This document shows, piece after piece, positions 16,333-24,441 of a stretch of 26,062 nt of DNA (its first letter is position 1; every line of letters starts with the position of its first letter). The stretch is taken from contig USEZ01000013.1 of assembly GCA_900553775.1 (NCBI GenBank), positions 1 to 26,062 of the forward strand, read 5' to 3'. Position numbers and translations under genes: made by a program. The notes under the pieces are model-generated. The model made no database searches. It was not told the DNA's origin and was given only the letters and a program-made list of their open reading frames with translations. The stretch comes from an uncultured Slackia sp. (lineage in GTDB: Bacteria > Actinomycetota > Coriobacteriia > Coriobacteriales > Eggerthellaceae).

Positions 16333-17718
16333 GTGTTTATCGGACGAACCGACGAAATCGAAAAACTCGAAACGCTCTATTCTTCGGATGATTTCCAGAT
16401 GCCCGTTATCTACGGCCGCAGGCGCGTCGGCAAAACACGCCTCATCACCGAATTCATCCGAGACAAGCGCGCCATCTATGTTCAAGCACGTCGAACGAAC
16501 GCCCAAACGAACCTCCGCATGCTCAGCCAGGCGGTACTTTCTTTCTCGACAGGCTCGCCATCGGGAATGTTTTCCACGTACGACGACCTCTTCGATGCCG
16601 TCTTCGAACTCTCCCGTGACGAACGTCTCGTTTTCGTCATCGACGAATTCCCCTATCTTGCCCAATCTTTCCCAGAGATATCGTCGCTTTTGCAAGATGC
16701 GATCGACCACCGTTTCAAAGACGAATCGAAACTCATGCTCATCCTGTGCGGATCGTCGCTATCTTTCATGGAAGAGCAGGTGCTCGGGTACGAAAGCCCC
16801 TTATACGGGCGCAGAACAGCGCAATTCAAGATAGAGCCGTTCGATTATTTCACCGCGAATCGCTACTGGGAAGACGCCGCTCCGGAAGACGCCGCCATTT
16901 ACTACGGCATCACAGGAGGCGTCCCTGCCTATATGGAGAAAATCTCCGCAAGCGACGGCGTAAAGAGCAATATCGAGGCGTTGTATCTTACGCCAAGCGG
17001 ATATTTGTTCGAGGAGCCAGGCAACCTCTTGTTGCAGGAATGCAAGAACCCCGATCAGTACGACAGCATCATCCAAGCGATCGCTTCAGGACGCAGCCGT
17101 CTAAGCGAGATAGCCACAACAGCGCGAATCCCCGAAAGCAATACGCGTTCCTACTTGGCAAAACTCGAATCGTTAGGCATCGTCGCACGTGAAACGCCTT
17201 TCGGCGAAACGGGGCGCAGGCGATCGATTTATCATCTCATCGATCCAATGTTCACGTTTTGGTACAAATTCATCCCCGAGCATATCGGCCTCATCCAAAA
17301 CAACATGGCCGACGCCGCATACGAACGCATTGAAGCGCGCATGGGCGACTTCATGGGAAGCGTCTTCGAAACTATCTGTACGCAATACGTCTACCGAAGC
17401 GCACGCGCGAAAGCGTTTCCCGTTACACCCGCGCGCCTAGGGCGTTGGTGGGGAACCGACCCGCGCACCAAAAGCCAGGAGGAAATCGACATCGTCATAG
17501 AAGACGGCATGAACACGGCATGCTTCGTCGAATGCAAGTGGAAAAACGAGCCTGTAGGCGCAAACGTGCTGGCTACGCTCGTCAGGCGCAGCGAACTATT
17601 CCATTACGATTCGAAGCACTACGCCCTTATGAGCAAACGAGGGTTCACCGAAGGATGCCGCGCCAAAGCGGAAGAAATGGGCAACGTCATGCTTGTCGCC
17701 CTCGAGGATATGGAATAA
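16333..17718 (+). CDS. Archaeal-type ATPase with DUF234 C-terminus
   Basis: This 461-residue protein belongs to the P-loop family often annotated as AAA or archaeal-ATPase plus DUF234. It starts with FIGRTDEIEKL, the usual opening of the family. Walker A is YGRRRVGKTR and Walker B is LVFVIDEFPYL, with a CGSS sensor-like motif after it. A winged-helix segment follows (SRLSEIATTARIPESNTRSY). The C-terminal DUF234 region has IDIVIEDG and FVECKW, a D...ExK arrangement like PD-(D/E)XK nucleases. Its cellular role is unknown. The preferred start is the GTG at 16333, preceded by AAGGAGAG; the 35-codon upstream extension translates AT-rich promoter DNA and is not credible. It is the only plus-strand gene between minus-strand operons, which suggests an independent acquisition. 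Confidence 0.87.
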   Translation: MFIGRTDEIEKLETLYSSDDFQMPVIYGRRRVGKTRLITEFIRDKRAIYVQARRTNAQTNLRMLSQAVLSFSTGSPSGMFSTYDDLFDAVFELSRDERLVFVIDEFPYLAQSFPEISSLLQDAIDHRFKDESKLMLILCGSSLSFMEEQVLGYESPLYGRRTAQFKIEPFDYFTANRYWEDAAPEDAAIYYGITGGVPAYMEKISASDGVKSNIEALYLTPSGYLFEEPGNLLLQECKNPDQYDSIIQAIASGRSRLSEIATTARIPESNTRSYLAKLESLGIVARETPFGETGRRRSIYHLIDPMFTFWYKFIPEHIGLIQNNMADAAYERIEARMGDFMGSVFETICTQYVYRSARAKAFPVTPARLGRWWGTDPRTKSQEEIDIVIEDGMNTACFVECKWKNEPVGANVLATLVRRSELFHYDSKHYALMSKRGFTEGCRAKAEEMGNVMLVALEDME

Positions 17719-17728
17719 CGAGGATTTC

Positions 17729-17781
17729 ATCGTGCCACACGCAGGGAAGCACCGCCTTTGCATGCCTTCGTGCGGCACGAT
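17729..17781. terminator. Long imperfect hairpin after the ATPase gene
   Basis: Arms 17729-17741 (ATCGTGCCACACG) and 17769-17781 pair with one mismatch around a 27-base loop that can extend the stem. It begins 10 bases past the ATPase stop. There is no T-tract on the plus strand, so it may be a factor-assisted or weak terminator between the ATPase and the opposite-strand remnant. Confidence 0.4.
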
Positions 17782-17847
17782 TCGAAGCACAGCGGTTCAG
17801 ACCGCCGTACAGACCGCAAGGTCTCGAAGAGGCCTGCGAACAGCGCT

Positions 17848-18216
17848 TTACTTCCCTTCTGCCAAATCGCGCAGAAGGCTTTGCGCCGAGGCCTCGTCCG
17901 AATAGCCCGGCACGTCGCCGAAACCTTCGCTGAAACCGCTCGGCACCACCACCGTGCCACCCGTCTCGCGGACGCTTTCATACAGAAGATGCATCGCGCG
18001 CAGACGCATAGCGGCATCATTTCGCCCGTAGACCTCGCCCATCTCGTCATACATGGTGCAGATGCTCCGCTCCGCCTCGTGGCGAAAAACGAAGCGACCG
18101 CCAAAACTATCCGCATGGCACGAACGGCGAAAACAGAGCAACGAAGCAGCAAGCCCCACAATGCGAGCCAACGTGAACAAGAACGAGGCGGCACACGACG
18201 AGCCACGTTCCCGCAT
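17848..18216 (-). pseudogene. C-terminal remnant of a second SPFH/slipin gene
   Basis: The last 75 or so residues of this frame align with the C-terminus of the SPFH protein at 13700-14686. Both share AMRLRAMHLLYE exactly, and EAE, YG, GG-VV-PS and FG recur at the same spacing. The SPFH core (about 170 residues) is absent. The upstream part is a hydrophobic stretch with frame changes and no ribosome binding site at the ATG. A TTG with GGGGAGGT upstream near 18344 opens a short frame that ends after about 34 codons and may be the original N-terminus. I read this as an internally deleted, frameshifted paralogue. A small functional membrane protein is a less likely alternative. Confidence 0.65.
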
Positions 18217-18428
18217 TAATCAACAACGACTCAGAATTCATAAACAAAACGATGCTATCGGCGTAGCCAAAATCGACCGCAAGGTCGACACGGCGAAAAC
18301 GGAGGCGTGCAGGGCGCGAACCGGTAGCTCCCAGGCAATCGCCAATATCGACCTCCCCTAAGAGTCGGTGCCGCCCCTCGCGCCTTCGACGCATGGCCGC
18401 CCATGTTGGGCCCGCCGGGGGCAAAACC
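18217..18428. other. Intergenic stretch beside the SPFH remnant
   Basis: This stretch separates the LuxR gene's 3' end from the SPFH remnant. Its left part probably holds the broken 5' end of that remnant (see the TTG with GGGGAGGT near 18344). I see no intact gene and no clear T-tract terminator after the LuxR gene. Confidence 0.4.
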
Positions 18429-19859
18429 TCACCCGTCCAATCCGAACATCTCGAAAAGCTCGGCGCGGCTGTGTACCCCGAGTTTGCGATATACGTGGTA
18501 TACATGCGACTTCGCCGTGCCGGGGGCCACCACCATGATCCGGGCTATCTCTCCCGCCGTCTTTCCCGCAAGCAGCAGCGAAAGCGCCTCTTTCTCGCGG
18601 CGGCCGAGAGCATGCGCGTCGGCCGCGCGGTCGACGCGCTTTTCCAGCAGGAAATCGGCCGAAGGGTCGGCGGGCGAAGACGCCGCGGGCGACGGCGAGG
18701 CGCAAGCGGGCATGCGGACGCATAAAAGCAAGGCGGCAACGACCGCGAGGATAGCGGCCAGCACCGCGACGTTCGACGAGAACGGCTCGCAGGAAACGGC
18801 GAAAGCCGACCCCACGCGCCCGACCACGCAGCCCCCGGCGAACGACACGGCAAGCATGAGAAACGATCCATACGCCGCGCGATCGCTTCCGTACGTCGAG
18901 AAGAACACGGCCATGACGGCGTAGACGAGAAACAGAAACATGCCCGCCACCGCCAGATCGAACGACAGCACCGGATCGAACCGGAAAAACGACGCCGACA
19001 TGACCACGACGGTAGCGATGGGAACGGCCATGCTCAGAAGGGATACGACGGTAAGGCCCCGCAAGGCGAGCAGGCAGACGCAGGCGATCAGCACCGGCGC
19101 GAAAAACGTTCCTGCGGCATAGGCCGACGACGCGCCGTCGGCCTCGGCGAACGAGATGGCCTCGACGAACGCGAATGCCATGAGAAAGCATGCCGCGAAC
19201 AGGCGCTTGGAGGCATACGGCGCCCCCGATTCCCGACGCGGGGCATCGACGTCGGAGACGAACGCATCCGATGCGCGCGAGAGCAGATAGGTTCCCAGCA
19301 GAAGCGCGCCGAGCGACGCCGCAAGCAGGCGCGTGGGCCCCATGTCGGCGAAAAACCATACCAGCACCGATCCGAGCAAGCCGGCAAGCAGCACGGTCCA
19401 GACGATTTCGGCGGGATCGTGGATCGCGCAGGCGCGCAGCCACAGCGGCACGACGTAGGCCAGATACACGCCGAACAGCGCGCCTCCCGCCAAGAACAGC
19501 ATATTGGCGGCGGCATTCGCGGAAACGATGTCGGCCACGCTCGGAAGCAGGAAGCTGTACAGGACGAACATCAGCGCGAGCGCCCCCGTAAGGCCCCACA
19601 GAACCGTTGCACGCGGCCGAAGCGTTTTCGCGCGCATGCGCGCCAGCAAAAAGGCGGCGCTTAGGGCCCCGAAGCAATACGACATATCGGTGAACGAAAG
19701 CATGAACGGCGTGACATGCGTCATGGCGGGCGCGAAAAACACCTGGGTGACGAACGCGAAATTGCACGCCATGCCGATCAAAAGCCCGTCTTTCGAAGAA
19801 CGGCGCACCTTCTCGTCGATCGAGCGCATCAGACGACGCGCGCGTCGCGTTTCGGCCAT
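18429..19859 (-). CDS. Membrane-embedded LuxR-family regulator (12-helix sensor plus HTH)
   Basis: This 476-residue protein has about twelve hydrophobic helices from residue 25 to 375. A soluble linker and a LuxR/GerE helix-turn-helix follow at about 418-476 (LGRREKEALSLLLAGKTAGE, then APGTAKSHVYHVYRKLGVHS). MFS-like LuxR regulators of this layout are greatly expanded in Eggerthellaceae. They are commonly encoded beside a single respiratory or catabolic reductase, which they are thought to switch on when the substrate is sensed. The ATG has a GGGGAG site. It is divergent from the flavin reductase gene with 245 bases between them, so that reductase is the presumed target. The ligand is unknown. 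Confidence 0.93.
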   Translation of the reverse strand: MAETRRARRLMRSIDEKVRRSSKDGLLIGMACNFAFVTQVFFAPAMTHVTPFMLSFTDMSYCFGALSAAFLLARMRAKTLRPRATVLWGLTGALALMFVLYSFLLPSVADIVSANAAANMLFLAGGALFGVYLAYVVPLWLRACAIHDPAEIVWTVLLAGLLGSVLVWFFADMGPTRLLAASLGALLLGTYLLSRASDAFVSDVDAPRRESGAPYASKRLFAACFLMAFAFVEAISFAEADGASSAYAAGTFFAPVLIACVCLLALRGLTVVSLLSMAVPIATVVVMSASFFRFDPVLSFDLAVAGMFLFLVYAVMAVFFSTYGSDRAAYGSFLMLAVSFAGGCVVGRVGSAFAVSCEPFSSNVAVLAAILAVVAALLLCVRMPACASPSPAASSPADPSADFLLEKRVDRAADAHALGRREKEALSLLLAGKTAGEIARIMVVAPGTAKSHVYHVYRKLGVHSRAELFEMFGLDG

Positions 19860-19911
19860 ATTCTTTCTCCCCCTCTTGCAAAATACGGCTTCACCAGGAA
19901 TTTCTTTTGCG

Positions 19912-19932
19912 GGTTATCGAGCGATCAACCCG
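19912..19932. promoter_or_regulatory. Dyad 1 in the LuxR/flavin reductase intergenic region
   Basis: GGTTATCG, seven bases, then AACCCG, with an inner ATCG/CGAT pair, form a near-perfect palindrome. A related site lies 55 bases to the right. Both are in the shared promoter region and are candidate binding sites for the LuxR regulator. Function is inferred. Confidence 0.45.
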
Positions 19933-19966
19933 TAGGGGCGCAATGAAGCACGCCTGCGGCCGCCTA

Positions 19967-19986
19967 GGTTATCGCCATGCAACCCG
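19967..19986. promoter_or_regulatory. Dyad 2 in the LuxR/flavin reductase intergenic region
   Basis: GGTTATCG, six bases, then AACCCG repeats the outline of dyad 1, shifted by 55 bases (about five helical turns). It lacks the inner palindrome of dyad 1. It lies about 120 bases upstream of the reductase start, a plausible activator position. Confidence 0.42.
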
Positions 19987-20104
19987 GTATCAAGCGGCTA
20001 TGGTAGCAGCGTCGCAGGGCCTTCGGCAATCGCGGCGGCATCGAAGCGCGATGCCTGCGGCCCCTTGAGGCGACGAACGCACCGAATCACAGGAGGGTGG
20101 AACA

Positions 20105-22069
20105 ATGGGAGAATATTCGCGTAGGAATTTTCTGAAAGGATCGGCTTTGGGCCTTGCGGCCGTCGCTGGCGTGGGAGCCTTGGCAGGATGCGCGCCGAAG
20201 GGCGCCAACCAGGGCGGCGGCGCTGTCAAAGACGGCATGACCTACGCCGACACGATCGAATGGAACGGCGAATACGACGTCGTGGTGGTTGGCTTCGGCG
20301 GCGCGGGCGCGGTGGCCGCGCGCTATGCGGCCGAAGAGGGCGCCCGGGTGCTTCTGATCGACAAGGCCCCGCTCGGCAACGAAGGCGGCAATACCCGCTA
20401 TTGCGGCCAGCTCATCGTGTATTCCGAGGACAAAGAGGCCATGAAGAAGTACTACGCGGGCCTCGCGGCAGGACACGACCTGCCCGAAGACGTGCTGGAA
20501 ACCTACTGCCAGGGCCTCACCGAAACCAAGCAGATGCTGATCGACGACTTCGACGTGCCCGAAGAGAACTTCCAGCACTGGAAAGACGACTGCAGCCTGC
20601 AGCCGCTGATCGCGCACTTCCTTCCCGAGTATCCCGAAATCGAAGGCGGAGAAGCGCTCGACCTCATCAGCGTCAACCGTGAAGAGCAGGGCTTCTCGCA
20701 TCTGTGGAAGGCCTACCGCAAGAAGATCGACAGCATGAGCGACAAGATCGACGTCTGGTGCAACGCGCCGGCCACGCATCTGTTCCAGGACCCCGTGAGC
20801 AAGGCCGTCATCGGCCTAACCGTCGAAAAAGACGGCGAGCCCGTCAATGTGCGCGCGCTCAACGGCGTGGTTTTGAGCTGCGGCGGCTTCGAGAACAACA
20901 AGACGATGGTCGAGGGCTACCTGGGCCTTTCCAAGTTCACCGTCAGCGGAACGCTTTTCAACACGGGCGACGGCATCAAGCTCGCCTCCGAAGTCGGCGC
21001 GGATTTCTGGCACATGGAGGCCTACGAGGGCAACTGCTTCCATTTCGGCGGCGTGTCCTTCCCCATCAAAGAGACCGAGCATTCCCTGCGCAGCGTCATG
21101 AACAACCCGTACCTGGTCAGCGGCAGCTACGTGGTGGTCGGCGACGACGGCCAGCGCTATATGACCGAAGACGCCGTGGCCCGTCACGGACACATGCCCG
21201 TGAACGGCGAATGGGTCATGATCAAGCGCCCGCACACCACCTGGTGGGTTTGGGACAGCGCTCACAACGAGCTCATCGAGAAGATGAACGGCCTTGCAGG
21301 CTATGACGAGACGCTCGTGACCGCCGACACCATCGCCGAGCTCGAAGTTGCGCTGGGCATCCGCGAAGGCGCGCTGCAGTCGACCATCGACGGATTCAAC
21401 CGCTCCGCCAAAGACGGATTCGACCCCGACTTCCGCCGCGCGCCCGAATCCATGCGTCCCTTCTCGGAAACCGGCCCCTACTACGCCATCGAGCTGCGCC
21501 AGGCCATCCTCAACACGCAGGGCGGCGCGCGCCGCAACGGCAACGCCGAGGTCGTCGGCATCGACGGCGAGCCGATCCCCCATCTGTACAGCGCGGGCGA
21601 ATTCGGCGGCATCACCCCGTATCAGTACAACGGCGGCGGCAACATGGCGGAATGCCTGATCTTCGGCCGCCTCGCCGGCAAGGGCGCCGCGGCGCAGAAA
21701 GACCCGTTGCCGCCTTTGCCCGTCAACGTGGAATCCGAAATCGAGTACACGCAGGGCAGCGGCAGCAGCACCGTCGAGACCGACCCGGCGAGCGTCGAGG
21801 TCGAGGCGAACCAGTACGTCGGCGCGTCCGATTCGGGCATGGGCGGCCAGGCGCTTGTCAAGGTGACGCTGGACGGATCGACGATCGCCGATGTCGAAAT
21901 CGTCGAGCATCATGAAACGGCGGGCATCGGCACGCCGGCCATCGAGACGATTCCCGGCGCGATCGTCGAGGCCAATTCGGCCGACGTCGACGTCGTCGCA
22001 GGCGCCACCATGTCCAGCCGCGCCATCATCGACGCGACCAAGGACGCCCTGGCGAAAGCCGGGCTGTAG
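20105..22069 (+). CDS. Tat-exported FAD/FMN flavin reductase (fumarate reductase-like)
   Basis: This 654-residue extracytoplasmic flavoprotein has a Tat signal (YSRRNFLK at 4-11) with a Cys at 28 that suggests lipidation. An FAD_binding_2 domain follows (VVVGFGGAGAVAARYAAEEG, GGNTRYCGQ, and NGGGNMAECLIFGRLAGK near 510-530). The C-terminal FMN-binding domain has GATMSS near 633-638, the ApbE flavinylation motif with Ser637 as likely attachment site. It is a terminal reductase of the family that includes fumarate and urocanate reductases. The histidine of the fumarate reductase HxTxGG motif is replaced here (AILNTQGG), and the arginine before GGN is also replaced (QYNGGGN), so fumarate is unlikely. 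No cytochrome domain is present; an external electron donor is needed. AGGAGGG precedes the ATG. Confidence 0.93.
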   Translation: MGEYSRRNFLKGSALGLAAVAGVGALAGCAPKGANQGGGAVKDGMTYADTIEWNGEYDVVVVGFGGAGAVAARYAAEEGARVLLIDKAPLGNEGGNTRYCGQLIVYSEDKEAMKKYYAGLAAGHDLPEDVLETYCQGLTETKQMLIDDFDVPEENFQHWKDDCSLQPLIAHFLPEYPEIEGGEALDLISVNREEQGFSHLWKAYRKKIDSMSDKIDVWCNAPATHLFQDPVSKAVIGLTVEKDGEPVNVRALNGVVLSCGGFENNKTMVEGYLGLSKFTVSGTLFNTGDGIKLASEVGADFWHMEAYEGNCFHFGGVSFPIKETEHSLRSVMNNPYLVSGSYVVVGDDGQRYMTEDAVARHGHMPVNGEWVMIKRPHTTWWVWDSAHNELIEKMNGLAGYDETLVTADTIAELEVALGIREGALQSTIDGFNRSAKDGFDPDFRRAPESMRPFSETGPYYAIELRQAILNTQGGARRNGNAEVVGIDGEPIPHLYSAGEFGGITPYQYNGGGNMAECLIFGRLAGKGAAAQKDPLPPLPVNVESEIEYTQGSGSSTVETDPASVEVEANQYVGASDSGMGGQALVKVTLDGSTIADVEIVEHHETAGIGTPAIETIPGAIVEANSADVDVVAGATMSSRAIIDATKDALAKAGL

Positions 22070-22084
22070 GAGCCATTCCCTATC

Positions 22085-22133
22085 GCGGGATGCGCGGCCC
22101 CTCCCTCCCTCATCATCCGCGCATCCCGCTTTA
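22085..22133 (+). terminator. Terminator of the flavin reductase gene
   Basis: A perfect 13-base stem (arms 22085-22097 and 22117-22129; GCGGGATGCGCGG and its complement) with a 19-base loop is followed by TTTAT. It begins 16 bases past the reductase stop. Confidence 0.8.
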
Positions 22134-22215
22134 TCGAAGTTGTCGGCATAGCCCGCGCCGCTTCGCGGCATTCGCGACGGCAAGGCGCCCCAAAAGCGCC
22201 GCCCTCCCCTCCATC

Positions 22216-22243
22216 GACAAGGACGGCCTATGCCGTCCTTGTC
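22216..22243. repeat. Perfect 12-base-stem hairpin in the convergent intergenic region
   Basis: GACAAGGACGGC, a CTAT loop and the exact complement form a strong hairpin. There is no T-tract on either side. It lies between two T-tract terminators facing each other and may stabilise 3' ends or act as an extra bidirectional barrier. Confidence 0.6.
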
Positions 22244-22322
22244 CGCATATCGGGCCGATCTGAAAATCCGTGCGATGAGCACGGGCATCGCACGGCCGGC
22301 AGGCGCCCCGGTGCATGAAAAC

Positions 22323-22354
22323 GCAAAAGGTCGGACGCATGGAAGCGCCCGACC
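22323..22354 (-). terminator. Terminator of the peptidyl-tRNA hydrolase gene
   Basis: On the minus strand, GGTCGGGCGC pairs with GCGTCCGACC (one G-T) around a 6-base loop and is followed by TTTTGCG. It lies 60 bases past the pth stop. Confidence 0.75.
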
Positions 22355-22414
22355 CCCTGTCGTCTACGAAGCGCTCCCGCCGCGGCGGCTTCGGCGCAGC
22401 GGAGCGCGCCGCAT

Positions 22415-22972
22415 CTAGTTGAACTTCTGCTGGGTTTTCTGCAAGCCGTTGTCGAGGAGGAACAGCACGGCCTCGGCGGCGCGATGCGTAGCCTGGTCGA
22501 AATCGTCGCGCGCCTCTTTCTTCGGCAGGCTCAACACCCAGTCGGCCACGGGCATGCGTCCCGGCGGGCGGCCGATGCCGACGCGGATGCGCGTCCAGTC
22601 TTTCGTCTGCAGCTTGTCGGCGATCGACTTCAAGCCGTTATGCCCGGCCAACCCGCCGCCGAATTTGACCCGCACGGTGCCGGGGTCGATGTCGAGCTCG
22701 TCATGGACGACCACGATATCGGCAGGCGCCGCCTTATACGTCGCGCACAGCTGCTTCACCGGACCCCCCGACACGTTCATGTAGCTTTGCGGCTTTGCCA
22801 GCACCAGCTCTTCGCCGCGATATTTCACCTTGGCCGTCAGCGCGCCGCATTCGGTCTTCCAGTATGTCGCCCGCGGCTCGTCCGCCAATTCGTCGATGGC
22901 GTCGAATCCCGCATTATGGCGGGTATGGGCGTATTCGTCGCCCGGATTGCCCAGACCCACGATCAAACGCAT
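22415..22972 (-). CDS. pth: Peptidyl-tRNA hydrolase
   Basis: This 185-residue enzyme releases tRNA from peptidyl-tRNA that drops off the ribosome. Family landmarks are VGLGNPGDEYAHTRHNAGFD near the N-terminus (with the catalytic Asn and His), KPQSYMNVSGGPV, VVVHDELDIDPGTVRVKFGG with the conserved Asp, and GHNGLKSI. The length is normal for the family. GAGGAGGAA lies just upstream of the ATG. It stands in convergent orientation to the flavin reductase and downstream of the hydrolase gene, with 93 bases between them. No oddities seen. Confidence 0.97.
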   Translation of the reverse strand: MRLIVGLGNPGDEYAHTRHNAGFDAIDELADEPRATYWKTECGALTAKVKYRGEELVLAKPQSYMNVSGGPVKQLCATYKAAPADIVVVHDELDIDPGTVRVKFGGGLAGHNGLKSIADKLQTKDWTRIRVGIGRPPGRMPVADWVLSLPKKEARDDFDQATHRAAEAVLFLLDNGLQKTQQKFN

Positions 22973-23065
22973 GCGTTCCTCCTCATCTTGTTGCGCCGAG
23001 CATTATGCCACGCGCCGCGCGTCGGCGCCGGGAAACGCACAAAACGCGCGAGGGGGACCGGCGCC

Positions 23066-24223
23066 CTAAGCGCGCCCGCCGCCCGCCTCCTTCTGCCCGT
23101 ACCAGGCGCGATGCGCCGCGACTTCGGCCAAATCCCCGATCGCCGACATCAGGGTCGCCCGCGTTGCGTCGTCGGTGTTCTTCGCGGCATCGCGCAGCAT
23201 GCCGAGCGTCTGCGGGCCGAACTTCAGCATGTCGGAGAAATCATGCGCGCCGCTTGCCCGCATCGCCTCGAACAGCGCATCGACGATTCCGCGCGCTTCG
23301 CCCTCGTCGTAGCGCGCCAGCCATCGGCCGATGACGTCGTGTGCGAACTGCGCCGATGCGGCAAGCCCGCTGCACCGCAGGAAATCGAAGCCGTCGACGC
23401 CCCACGAGAACGGATCGTGCTGCCACACGCCCGACGCGCTCGATTGCACCGCGACGTACGGCACGGGGCAATCCATCAACATGCCGATGAGCGATTCGCG
23501 CGGAACGTAGCGCTGCGTCAGCCTTGCAAGCCGATCCCGTTGCGTCTTTCCCAACACGCCGGGGCGAAACCCCGGCGCATCGAAGGAGAACACCCCGGCG
23601 ATGCGGCGCGCGGTTTTGCCATCGCACATCGCGGCCGCATACATCGCAAGATTGCCTCCCTTGGAGTGCCCTCCGACATACAGCCGTTTCGGCAGGCGGC
23701 GTGCCGCGGATTCGAGATAGCGCACGGAACTTTCCTGCGCAGGCACGCGATCCATGTACGCCATGTCGAAATCCTCCCGCCAACCGGCAAACGAGCAGTC
23801 CGTGCCGCGGAACCCCACGAAGGCGAATTCGTTTCTGTATGCGAACGACAATGCCGCGAACTGGGTGTTCTCCTCTTCGTCGAACACGCTTGCGCATTCG
23901 CTCATCTCCATATCGCGAAAACGCGGGCTTGCCGCCAGCGCGAGCATGAGCGCCTTGACCTTGTCGGGAATCATGCCCGTGAACATGTCGCCGTAATGCT
24001 CGGCGAGCAGGGCGTCTTTGAACCGCACGCCGCGGCGCGGCAGCAACGCCCGAAAGCGCGCGGCCGCCCTTCCTCCCAGCGTTTCCTCGTCGCGCATCGC
24101 AGGCAGCACATATTCCATGCGCACCATGCAGAACTCGGAAAGCACCAGCGCATCGACGGCGCAAAACGCAACCTCGTCGAACGTGGCGAATTCCGTCGCC
24201 AGATAGTCCATGATGGTGCGCAT
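23066..24223 (-). CDS. Mbeg1-like alpha/beta hydrolase (DUF2974)
   Basis: This 385-residue protein has a lipase-like core with the nucleophile elbow VGGHSKGGNLAMYAA (the Ser in GHSKGG). It also has FVGFRGTDCSFAGWREDFDMAY near the oxyanion region and a DAPGF motif following the elbow strand. This is the Mbeg1-like/DUF2974 group, common in gut Firmicutes and Actinobacteria. Substrates are not known; lipid or ester hydrolysis is the family expectation. An open frame extends 175 codons further upstream through intergenic repeats, but the ATG at 24223 has an AAAAGGAG site and begins directly before the conserved domain (MRTIMDYLATEFATFDEVAF). No signal peptide is seen, so it should be cytosolic. 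Confidence 0.88.
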   Translation of the reverse strand: MRTIMDYLATEFATFDEVAFCAVDALVLSEFCMVRMEYVLPAMRDEETLGGRAAARFRALLPRRGVRFKDALLAEHYGDMFTGMIPDKVKALMLALAASPRFRDMEMSECASVFDEEENTQFAALSFAYRNEFAFVGFRGTDCSFAGWREDFDMAYMDRVPAQESSVRYLESAARRLPKRLYVGGHSKGGNLAMYAAAMCDGKTARRIAGVFSFDAPGFRPGVLGKTQRDRLARLTQRYVPRESLIGMLMDCPVPYVAVQSSASGVWQHDPFSWGVDGFDFLRCSGLAASAQFAHDVIGRWLARYDEGEARGIVDALFEAMRASGAHDFSDMLKFGPQTLGMLRDAAKNTDDATRATLMSAIGDLAEVAAHRAWYGQKEAGGGRA

Positions 24224-24252
24224 GCGCCCGCTCCTTTTCTCGCCCCGCATCC

Positions 24253-24275
24253 GACGCGGCATCGGATGCCGCGTC
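24253..24275. repeat. 10-base-stem hairpin upstream of the hydrolase gene
   Basis: GACGCGGCAT, a 3-base loop and its exact complement lie about 30 bases upstream of the hydrolase start. It could be part of the mRNA leader. No T-tract follows on the minus strand, so it does not look like a terminator. Confidence 0.45.
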
Positions 24276-24441
24276 CGCCGTGTTTTCGCCGCATTGCCTC
24301 TCGTTGCGAAATCATACCGCCGAAAGCCGATGCCGCACGGCGGAGAACCGAGGCGAAACGTTCGCGAAAACCGATGGGGCCTTCTTCCTGGAGCGCAAGA
24401 AGGCCGTGCATCGTATTCCAACCAAGAAAATGCGGCCCGAA

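Noticed and set aside
20816..22288. 490-codon open frame on the minus strand opposite the flavin reductase
   Set aside because: Shadow of the plus-strand flavoenzyme; no ribosome binding site and no family features.
24378..24405. 9-base inverted repeat GGCCTTCTT...AAGAAGGCC as a terminator
   Set aside because: No T-tract follows on either strand and no gene ends there; the arms are short enough to be chance.
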